Positions 7,614 through 14,138 of a stretch of DNA of 64,000 nucleotides are shown here, piece after piece. This DNA comes from Chitinophaga niabensis (GTDB taxonomy: Bacteria; Bacteroidota; Bacteroidia; Chitinophagales; Chitinophagaceae). Position 1 is the stretch's first letter. The number at the start of each line of letters is the position of its first letter. A program made the position numbers and the translations under genes. The DNA lies in assembly GCF_900129465.1 (NCBI RefSeq), contig NZ_FSRA01000001.1, positions 1,736,001-1,800,000 on the forward strand. The letters run 5' to 3'. The notes under the pieces are model-generated. The model was not told where the DNA came from and searched no databases. It saw nothing but the letters and a program-made list of their open reading frames with translations.

Positions 7614-8975
7614 ATGAAAAATTTAACCATTGTTTTGTTAATTGTAGTTAGCCTGTTCATTTTTATGAGCGGCTGTTCCAGGAAAGATCAGGATTTTCAG
7701 CGGGAAAAACCTTTGACGGCATTTCCTGCCCCGGAAAACCTTCAGTTACTGGACCTCCGGCTTCAGAAAATCATCAAAGCGGTACAGAGTAAACCTACGA
7801 TCACGGCCGACTTTTGTACTTCAATTGATGGTAAGGGAGATTTAGCATGGAATAATTCACTGATATCCCTGCGTGGGAACACTGTTGTTGCCCTCATTCC
7901 CTTAAAACAGGAGGAAGAAAACAGTTTTGAGCGGTTTATGGCCGTTGAACTGGATAGCGCCCTTCGGTTCAGGATTTTTGATGCGAACAGTTTTTCTACC
8001 TATGCATCAAATGCAAAGGCAGGTGATCCAACCCTATTTGAAATCAATCACGCTTTGAACGCCTTAAACAATATTGGTTTCGGGCGCAAGGTATACCTTA
8101 CAAAAGGCTTGCCCCAAGCGGAACTCAAAAAGCTGGAGCAGTACAAAGGAAGTAGGAAAATGGCACCCATCCAACAAAAGAAACTGGCAGCTGTCATTAC
8201 GATAACGAATTGTTATTCCTGGTCTGCCTGTACCGGGGACGGGAATGGGAATTGTGTTGGGGAGATCTACTATTTTACAGAGTGTGTAAGCGAGACCATC
8301 TGGTTTAAATCCGATGATGTTGGTTACGATATGGGGGGAGGTTACGAAACTGGTGGCGGAGGGGCTGACCCAAATATCCCATCGTCGCCGGAGGATTTGC
8401 AAAAAGTACAGGTATTTCCTCCACAAGTTCCAATCAATGATCCCAAAAAATACCTCTCCTGTTTCGATACCTCTCAGCCTGCAAAAGTGATTATTTATGC
8501 GGATCAGCCGGTGCCAGGTACATCGGAACCGTTTAGCATTCTTGGTGGGATTGGCCATGCATACATGAGTTTCGAGCAGAATGTGAATGGGAATACCATC
8601 AGACGCACAGTTGGGTTCTATAATGGGACAAAAGTAGATCCGTTTTACAATAAATCGGCTCCCGGTACACTTGGTAACGATTCCACGCATGAGTACAATG
8701 TCAAATGGGAAACCAACCTTACATCAGATCAGTTTGATAAGATGATACAGGCTACCATTAGCCATGCCCCTGAGTATAATATCGAAAGTTATAACTGTGC
8801 TAATTTTGTGCTCGATGTGACCAGTGCCGGGGGCATTAATCTGCCCCGTACCAAAGGGTGGTGGTATACGGGCAGCGGCCTCAACCCTGGCGCTTTAGGC
8901 GAAGACCTTCGCAAGCAGCCCGGCGCTGTCAGTGGCAAGGGTCATACAGAAAATAATGTGGGGGAATGCCAGTAG
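7614..8975 (+). CDS. Cargo lipoprotein with an LRAT/NlpC-P60-like C-terminal domain
   Basis: 453 residues. A lipoprotein signal peptide ends at FMSGCSRK (lipobox Cys at residue 21), so the mature protein is membrane-anchored. The middle has a cysteine cluster (NCYSWSACTGDGNGNC) and a glycine-rich linker. The C-terminal region, about residues 295-435, has GIGHAYMSFE followed some 80 residues later by YNCANFVLDV. This His-then-Cys order with an NCxxF core resembles permuted papain-like folds (LRAT, NlpC/P60), known for peptidoglycan or lipid/amide hydrolysis. It lies alone between the regulatory genes and the integrase, which is a cargo position. No immunity-like neighbour is seen. Function is inferred. 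Confidence 0.6.
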   Translation: MKNLTIVLLIVVSLFIFMSGCSRKDQDFQREKPLTAFPAPENLQLLDLRLQKIIKAVQSKPTITADFCTSIDGKGDLAWNNSLISLRGNTVVALIPLKQEEENSFERFMAVELDSALRFRIFDANSFSTYASNAKAGDPTLFEINHALNALNNIGFGRKVYLTKGLPQAELKKLEQYKGSRKMAPIQQKKLAAVITITNCYSWSACTGDGNGNCVGEIYYFTECVSETIWFKSDDVGYDMGGGYETGGGGADPNIPSSPEDLQKVQVFPPQVPINDPKKYLSCFDTSQPAKVIIYADQPVPGTSEPFSILGGIGHAYMSFEQNVNGNTIRRTVGFYNGTKVDPFYNKSAPGTLGNDSTHEYNVKWETNLTSDQFDKMIQATISHAPEYNIESYNCANFVLDVTSAGGINLPRTKGWWYTGSGLNPGALGEDLRKQPGAVSGKGHTENNVGECQ

Positions 8976-9059
8976 TTACGGTGATACTCCCAATGAATTT
9001 TTCTGATGAGACCTTTCCTTTTATGGCCGTTGTATAATTTCTTATTCATCAATATGTAG

Positions 9060-9085
9060 CAAAGCCGGAAGTTCTTCCGGCTTTG
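9060..9085. terminator. Bidirectional terminator hairpin
   Basis: Perfect 11-base-pair stem (CAAAGCCGGAA with TTCCGGCTTTG) and a GTTC loop, between the convergent lipoprotein gene and integrase gene. Confidence 0.75.
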
Positions 9086-9106
9086 ATGCTTTCTACCATC
9101 ACAGCT

Positions 9107-10501
9107 CTACGCCACTTTCTTTAGTTTTCCAGCACTGCTGAAAAGCGTTTTCCGGGCTATTTTCATGTTACCTGATATGCGGATCTTACGCACTTTACAA
9201 TAACGCATCGTTGTCCTGATGTTTTTATGCCCTAACATTTTACTTACATCTTCAAGAGGCACATTGCAGATGTTGAGCATGATATCTGCGAAGGTGTGGC
9301 GGCCTAAATGCGTTTTAAGCACACGGTTTATTCCGCATATGTCAGCGAGTTCTTTTAAATAGCTATTGTACTTTGTATTGCTCGGAATGGGGAACAGCCT
9401 GTTATTGGCAATACAAAAAGGATCATTTTGATATTTCTTGATGATATCTTCAACAACCGGGAGAATAGGCACCTGTTCGGAAATTTCCGTTTTCCCTCTA
9501 TCCTTAATTAGCCATCTTTCTCCATTAAGGCCAACCCTAATTATATTTTCAGGCGCAAGGTTTGCGATATCCTGAAAGGCAAATCCTGTGAAGCACTGCA
9601 CAATAAATGCATCTCGTATTCTATCCAGCCTTTCAATATCTATTTTCTTATTATAGATTTTGAAAACTTCAAACAATTCAAGCGGTTGAACTTCCTTATC
9701 CCCACCACTGGATTTATATCTGGAAATCGGATTTTCCGGCAGCCAATTTTTATTCTCAGCTAAATAAAGCAATTGCTTTATTTTCTTGATTTGCCCCTTT
9801 GCTGCTAGTTCCTGTAAATTGGAAATCCGTCTTTTCTGTATCGTACCTTTAAGGAAGTCTAGCCTTTTGACGGTAAGGTATCTATAAATATCTTTTCCAA
9901 AATTGTTATCTATGCTACTAAGCTTAATGGGGTATTTGTCTTCGTCATTCTCTTCAGTAGCCAGATCAACAGCTTTTATTTCTCCATTTTTGCTCACCCG
10001 GAACTTTCCAAACTCAATGATTTTTTTCCTGGTGGCTTTCCATTGCTTTAATGTTTCTGAGGATTTATTCTCAGCTTTTACTTCTTCTTCAAAGTCCTTT
10101 ATTAATAGATCAGCTACTTCCAGAAGCGTATGTTCTTCCACTACTGGAACAGGAACCGGAACTTCGGATTTGCGCTCTACTGTTACTGGCTCACCCTCAT
10201 ATTCCTGCTTTAACATGGCAGGCGTTACCTTTGGGTGTTTTCTACTTAACACAAGAAAAAAGGCAGCAAGTTCCTTCTTCATCTCCTTTAAATGATCGTT
10301 AATATCATTCCAGTCTTCCGCAGGCGCAAATACTTTTTTATTCTTCTGATCCCAATGATCAGGGGCAACATATTTACCAGAATCAATTTCAGCGCGGCCC
10401 AATCCTGTAATAGTAATTCTTACATAGATGGGAGCTTTCCCATCTTCCATTCTGTTCAGCCTGTGCCATAACAGAATTGATAACTTTTGTTTGCTTTTCA
10501 A
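9107..10501 (-). CDS. int: Tyrosine-type integrase of the ICE
   Basis: Catalyses site-specific insertion and excision of the element. 464 residues: an arm-binding N-terminal domain typical of Bacteroidota integrases (residues 1-100), a SAM-like core-binding domain (about 120-280) and the catalytic domain. Visible catalytic residues are H398 and R401 in THLGRHTF, H425 in MLGHKNI and the nucleophile Y434 in RYCKV. The first arginine of the usual tetrad is not at its place: the segment reads FTGFAFQDI where related enzymes have FTGLRYSDI. CTnDOT IntDOT also lacks this arginine, so the enzyme is probably active. It lies beside tRNA-Lys, the likely target. Confidence 0.93.
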   Translation of the reverse strand: MKSKQKLSILLWHRLNRMEDGKAPIYVRITITGLGRAEIDSGKYVAPDHWDQKNKKVFAPAEDWNDINDHLKEMKKELAAFFLVLSRKHPKVTPAMLKQEYEGEPVTVERKSEVPVPVPVVEEHTLLEVADLLIKDFEEEVKAENKSSETLKQWKATRKKIIEFGKFRVSKNGEIKAVDLATEENDEDKYPIKLSSIDNNFGKDIYRYLTVKRLDFLKGTIQKRRISNLQELAAKGQIKKIKQLLYLAENKNWLPENPISRYKSSGGDKEVQPLELFEVFKIYNKKIDIERLDRIRDAFIVQCFTGFAFQDIANLAPENIIRVGLNGERWLIKDRGKTEISEQVPILPVVEDIIKKYQNDPFCIANNRLFPIPSNTKYNSYLKELADICGINRVLKTHLGRHTFADIMLNICNVPLEDVSKMLGHKNIRTTMRYCKVRKIRISGNMKIARKTLFSSAGKLKKVA

Positions 10502-10589
10502 GTGTACTAATTTTAAGTGATCAATCGGTTCTTCCCGCTGGGTTGTGGGAAATCACAGAGAGGACTTAAAACCATAACAATCAACTATT

Positions 10590-10657
10590 TGCAAACTATT
10601 CGGTTACCAAATTTACTCAATGATGTGCAAACAATACGGTAACCGAACCGGTAACCG
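10590..10657. repeat. Short repeats upstream of the integrase, possible recombinase arm sites
   Basis: Two 19-base copies, TGCAAACTATTCGGTTACC at 10590-10608 and TGCAAACAATACGGTAACC at 10626-10644, agree at 16 of 19 positions. CGGTAACCG occurs twice, at 10637-10645 and 10649-10657. They lie between int and the tRNA, where integrase or excisionase arm-type sites are expected. Confidence 0.5.
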
Positions 10658-10731
10658 TTTGATGCGATTTAATATGATCAGATTTGATTTGATTATTATA
10701 GTGGAAGTAGACGTAGATGGGATATAATGCA

Positions 10732-10757
10732 AAGAGGCGCATTATAGTGCGCCTCTT
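10732..10757 (-). terminator. Terminator-like hairpin after tRNA-Lys
   Basis: Perfect 10-base-pair stem (AAGAGGCGCA with TGCGCCTCTT) with a 6-base loop, one base beyond the 3' end of the tRNA gene. It is placed to end the tRNA transcript. If the element inserted within the tRNA 3' end, the hairpin belongs to the element. Confidence 0.6.
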
Positions 10758-10758
10758 G

Positions 10759-10831
10759 TGATTCCGCTGGGACTCGAACCCAGGACCCATACATTAAAAG
10801 TGTATTGCTCTACCAACTGAGCTACAGAATC
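10759..10831 (-). tRNA. tRNA-Lys (anticodon TTT)
   Basis: 73 bases fold as a complete cloverleaf: 7-bp acceptor (GATTCTG/CGGAATC with one G-T pair), D-arm GCTC/GAGC, anticodon stem ATACA/TGTAT with loop CTTTTAA, and T-arm CTGGG-TTCGAGT-CCCAG. The discriminator base is A and CCA is not encoded. The 3' end faces the integrase gene, so this is the probable attachment site of the ICE. Confidence 0.95.
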
Positions 10832-10931
10832 ATCGCTGTGATGACCATCAAAGCGGGTGCAAAAATAGGAATATTTTTATTCCTTCCAAATTTTTGTAAA
10901 AAAAGTTCATAGTAAATGCACGCCGTTGTAC

Positions 10932-11951
10932 TTAGCGCGCTTTCAGATTGAAGGCAACGATCTCATTGATCAGTTGTGTTCTTCCTTTCTCCGGCCTTTC
11001 CAGGAACACCATATGTGTGCCCTCAGGCAAGGTCACAAATTGCTTGCGCGGGGAATTCACCAGTTTCTCCTGTAAAGTGGTAAGGTCTTCCGGTCTGCTC
11101 CAGGTATCATAAGCACCCCTGATGGCCAGCACAGGCACAGAAACATCTTTTGCATGCCACATGCCTTTTCCCTGTGCAGTATAAAAGCTCTCTGCCCTGT
11201 AACCACCGGGTACTTCCAGGATACTATCTTCATTAAAGCTCACCGCCGTTCTTGCATAAGCTTTTGCAACGGCGGTATCATACCATTGCGATTTATCTGC
11301 TACAGGTATATAGTTGTTCCAGTTCTCTATCAGTTGTGCAGCCGTTGCCCTGCGCAGCACCTGTGTGGAAGCATAATTAAACTGGGAGGTATCAGAAGGA
11401 TTACGGAATAATTTGGTGAAGATCCAGGGCGCCTTTACATTATACAGGCTGTTGAGCATAATGAGTGATGCGGTCTTATAAGGATAGATGCAGGAATAAT
11501 ATCCCATCCAGCTGCCACCTGTGGCCCAACCGAACAGCGCCACTTTTTTCCTGCCTGTTTTTTCCCTGATAAAATCTACCACCGCATCAATATCCCTGGA
11601 CACTTCGGCAGAAGAGGCCGCGATCACCCAGCGTTTGGTAGTATCATAATCAGGACGGGTAGAATTTTCCCAGCCCCGTGCATCCATAATAAATACATGC
11701 AGCCCTGCTTTAGCCAGGTCTTCCGCAAAGGAACCTCCGGCCACCGGCAGATCGAATGAAGCAATACCACCGGCTCCGCCACCATGTAATAAGAGGATAG
11801 GAGGTTTGCGGCTACGCTTGCGTGTAGCCACTTCCCGGATAGCGATGCGTACGCCGGGATCACTGGCAACCACATAATCTGATCGCTGAACCGTTTGGGC
11901 TATGGCAGTTTGTTGTAATAATACCGGAAGGAGGAGCAAGGTTTTCCACAT
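10932..11951 (-). CDS. Secreted alpha/beta hydrolase
   Basis: About 339 residues from ATG 11951, which follows a -7 promoter element and opens a signal peptide (MWKTLLLLPVLLQQTAIAQ); the frame continues upstream to 11996 but that start would precede the promoter. The fold signs are the oxyanion loop LLLHGGGAGG, the nucleophile elbow near ALFGWATGGSWMGYY, where the elbow reads GWATG instead of GxSxG, and late GAYDTW (acid) and EGTHMVF (His). The elbow has alanine in the usual serine place, with threonine next. Substrate unknown; probably periplasmic. Divergent from the GNAT gene across 30 bases. Confidence 0.75.
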   Translation of the reverse strand: MWKTLLLLPVLLQQTAIAQTVQRSDYVVASDPGVRIAIREVATRKRSRKPPILLLHGGGAGGIASFDLPVAGGSFAEDLAKAGLHVFIMDARGWENSTRPDYDTTKRWVIAASSAEVSRDIDAVVDFIREKTGRKKVALFGWATGGSWMGYYSCIYPYKTASLIMLNSLYNVKAPWIFTKLFRNPSDTSQFNYASTQVLRRATAAQLIENWNNYIPVADKSQWYDTAVAKAYARTAVSFNEDSILEVPGGYRAESFYTAQGKGMWHAKDVSVPVLAIRGAYDTWSRPEDLTTLQEKLVNSPRKQFVTLPEGTHMVFLERPEKGRTQLINEIVAFNLKAR

Positions 11952-11955
11952 AATA

Positions 11956-11963
11956 CAAAAATA
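11956..11963 (-). promoter_or_regulatory. -7 promoter element of the hydrolase gene
   Basis: Reads TATTTTTG on the minus strand, a match to the Bacteroidota TAnnTTTG element, only 4 bases before the hydrolase start. The transcript would be leaderless or nearly so. Confidence 0.5.
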
Positions 11964-11981
11964 ACGTATTTTACAGTAATC

Positions 11982-12506
11982 ATGAACGATCAACATATCA
12001 GACCGGTAGCGGAAACGGATCTTCAGGTATGGATGCAGCTGGAACGGGATACATTTACGGAAACCTTTAAGCCTGTTTATTCAACACAAGACCTGCAACA
12101 CTTTCTCCGGGAAAAAAAGAACGACAACGCTTTAAAGGCAGAATGGGAACAAAAGGATTCCTTTTTCTACATCCTTTGGGAAGGAACTGCAGCCGCAGGA
12201 TTTATTAAACTGAACCTCCACCGCCAGCCGGATAACGGCACTTTGTTACCCACTCCCGTGATGGAGCTGGAAAGGATCTATGTGCGCAGTGAATTCCAAA
12301 GTAAAAAGTTCGGCAAACAGCTGATACGTTTTGCTTATGAACAGGCTGCCAAACATTTCGTGCGTACATTATGGTTAGGCGTATGGGAGCATAATTTAAA
12401 AGCCAGGAAATTCTATGAGAAAGAAGGGTTCTCTGCCTTTGGGGAACATTCCTTCAAAGTAGGTACCCAGGTAGACCGGGACCTGCTGCTGGCCAGGCTC
12501 CTCTGA
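11982..12506 (+). CDS. GNAT-family N-acetyltransferase
   Basis: 174 residues, one GNAT domain. It transfers an acetyl group from acetyl-CoA to an amine of an unknown substrate. The beta-4 strand carries MELERIYVRSEFQSKKFGKQ, where the loop after the strand, QSKKFGKQL, is the pyrophosphate-binding motif A (Q/RxxGxG/A variant). The last part, LWLGVWEHNLKARKFYEKEG, is the classic motif B that closes the fold. Close to the spermidine/phosphinothricin-like acetyltransferases by general pattern. No operon partner. Confidence 0.88.
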   Translation: MNDQHIRPVAETDLQVWMQLERDTFTETFKPVYSTQDLQHFLREKKNDNALKAEWEQKDSFFYILWEGTAAAGFIKLNLHRQPDNGTLLPTPVMELERIYVRSEFQSKKFGKQLIRFAYEQAAKHFVRTLWLGVWEHNLKARKFYEKEGFSAFGEHSFKVGTQVDRDLLLARLL

Positions 12507-12583
12507 GCCAGTGAAAAAACTACAACAAATAGAGAAAAAGAGCCTAAAACCACGTGTTTTTTTGTACGACCTTGAGACCGATA

Positions 12584-12606
12584 AAGCGCTGCGGCGCTTG
12601 TTTTTG
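12584..12606 (+). terminator. Possible terminator after the GNAT gene
   Basis: Six-base-pair stem AAGCGC/GCGCTT with loop TGCG, then GTTTTTG. Weak but placed 78 bases after the stop. Confidence 0.4.
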
Positions 12607-12652
12607 TTCCACTTATGCAAACGATTGCGAATTACACGTATAAACTGATCTC

Positions 12653-14017
12653 ATGAAAAAGATGGCTTGCCTGCTGACGATGCTCATTACCGTTCAGTCT
12701 CTCATGGCACAAAACAACACAACAAATGATGCACGTATGAAATGGTGGAGGGAAGCCCGTTTCGGGATGTTCATCCACTGGGGCGTATATGCTGTTCCTG
12801 CCGGTACTTATAAAGGCTTTCCCATGGCAAGGGGTGGGGGAGAATGGATCATGAACCGCAGCAAGATCCCTGTGGCAGAATACCAGGCTTATGCCAAACA
12901 ATTCAATCCCGTTAAATACAATGCAGAAGACTGGGTGAAGATGGCTAAAGATGCAGGCATGAAGTATATTGTGATCACCGCCAAACACCACGATGGTTTT
13001 GCCCTCTTCAACTCCAAAGCCAGCAAATGGGATATTACAGATGCTACGCCTTATGGGAAAGACCTGCTCACACCACTGGTGGCAGCCTGTAAAAAACATG
13101 GCATCAAGCTGGGCTTCTATTATTCCCAGGCGCAGGACTGGAATAACCCGGGCGGCTCTGTGGCCCGTAAAGAAATGCGCGAGGGATGGCCTAACCCGGA
13201 TTCTGCTAAAGTGGATGCTTATACAAAAGCCAACAACGGGCATTTTGATCCTGCCCAGATGACGCAGACCTTTGATCAGTATATTGATAATGTAGCTGTA
13301 CCGCAAGTGAAAGAATTGCTGACTAATTACGGGGAAGTAGCTGTACTCTGGTGGGATACCCCTACTAATATGACGGACGACGCTGCCACTAAATTACAGG
13401 CACAGCTTAAGTTACAACCCAACATCATCACCAACGACCGCCTCAAACGCCCTAATTTCCAGGGAGATTATAAAACACCGGAACAAAAGATCCCCAACCT
13501 GAGTGAACTGGACGGGCGTGATTGGGAAACCTGCATGACCATGAACGGCACCTGGGGATACAAAAGTTATGATCATAACTGGAAGAGTGTTTCCACAATG
13601 GTACGTAACCTGGTAGACATCGCTTCTAAAGGCGGCAACTATTTACTGAATGTTGGACCCACTGCAGAAGGGGAGTTCCCCGCAGAAAGCATTCAAAGCC
13701 TGAAAGGTATCGGCGAATGGATGAAGGTGAACGGCGAAGCTATTTATGGCACAAAAGGCAATCCTTTAAAACCCGTACAATGGGGCCGCATCACCCGGAA
13801 GCAAAACACCCTCTACCTCGCTGTATTTGAATGGCCCGCAAATGGAAAACTGGAAGTGCCAGGCCTGAAGAACAAGGTAAAAAGCATTAGTGTACTTGGT
13901 ACAAAAAACACACTCAAATCCAATACCAGTGGGGATGTTCTTACAATCGACCTCAGCGGTAAACCCCTGAACGACATTGCTACCGTGATCAAAGTACAGG
14001 TGGACGGAAATTTGTAG
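12653..14017 (+). CDS. Alpha-L-fucosidase, GH29 family
   Basis: Secreted glycoside hydrolase that removes L-fucose from glycans with retention of configuration. 454 residues with a signal peptide ending at SLMAQ. The TIM-barrel signs are WWREARFGMFIHWGVYAVPA, the histidine pair KHHDGFALF, and GFYYSQAQDWN. The nucleophile is probably D235 in VLWWDTPTNM. A small C-terminal beta domain (from about 365) contains VQWGRITRKQNTLYLAVFEW, typical of the family. Its substrate polymer cannot be told from sequence; no SusC/SusD pair is beside it. Confidence 0.93.
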   Translation: MKKMACLLTMLITVQSLMAQNNTTNDARMKWWREARFGMFIHWGVYAVPAGTYKGFPMARGGGEWIMNRSKIPVAEYQAYAKQFNPVKYNAEDWVKMAKDAGMKYIVITAKHHDGFALFNSKASKWDITDATPYGKDLLTPLVAACKKHGIKLGFYYSQAQDWNNPGGSVARKEMREGWPNPDSAKVDAYTKANNGHFDPAQMTQTFDQYIDNVAVPQVKELLTNYGEVAVLWWDTPTNMTDDAATKLQAQLKLQPNIITNDRLKRPNFQGDYKTPEQKIPNLSELDGRDWETCMTMNGTWGYKSYDHNWKSVSTMVRNLVDIASKGGNYLLNVGPTAEGEFPAESIQSLKGIGEWMKVNGEAIYGTKGNPLKPVQWGRITRKQNTLYLAVFEWPANGKLEVPGLKNKVKSISVLGTKNTLKSNTSGDVLTIDLSGKPLNDIATVIKVQVDGNL

Positions 14018-14048
14018 GATTTATTGGTTTGTTCAGATATTTGACTTT

Positions 14049-14065
14049 ACTTTGTATCTCAAAGT
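14049..14065. promoter_or_regulatory. Palindrome ACTTTG-N5-CAAAGT, upstream copy
   Basis: Perfect 6+6 inverted repeat with a 5-base centre, TATCT. A second copy with the same arms lies 56 bases downstream. The pair sits before the XrtN operon and looks like a dimeric repressor or activator site. Confidence 0.6.
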
Positions 14066-14067
14066 GA

Positions 14068-14096
14068 AAAAGAGGGAGTAAGATCCCTTCTTTTTT
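14068..14096 (+). terminator. Terminator between fucosidase gene and XrtN operon
   Basis: AAGAGGGA, a 6-base loop and TCCCTTCTT form an imperfect hairpin followed by six T. It probably ends the fucosidase transcript, and it lies between the two palindromes. Confidence 0.55.
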
Positions 14097-14104
14097 ACCC
14101 TTAT

Positions 14105-14121
14105 ACTTTGAAATGCAAAGT
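14105..14121. promoter_or_regulatory. Palindrome ACTTTG-N5-CAAAGT, downstream copy
   Basis: Same arms as the site at 14049-14065 with centre AAATG, 17 bases before the start of the VIT gene. At this spot it could overlap the promoter of the operon. Confidence 0.6.
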
Positions 14122-14138
14122 GCTTTTAAACTATCATT

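Larger units (their letters stand above)
1..10758. mobile_element. Right end of a CTnDOT-type integrative and conjugative element (partial)
   Basis: The stretch holds traJ (end), traK, traM and traN in the order known from Bacteroidota conjugative transposons, followed by accessory DNA-binding proteins, a cargo lipoprotein and a tyrosine integrase. It ends against the 3' end of a tRNA-Lys gene, the usual target of such integrases. The left part of the element, with traG to traI, relaxase and coupling protein, would lie before base 1. No traO, traP or traQ follows traN here, so the order departs from CTnDOT. The exact right border is inferred: it could lie inside the tRNA 3' half. Confidence 0.85.

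Noticed and set aside
10681..10700. GATTTGATTTGATTATTA as a functional repeat
   Set aside because: Short, low-complexity and AT-rich; no more than chance can be claimed.
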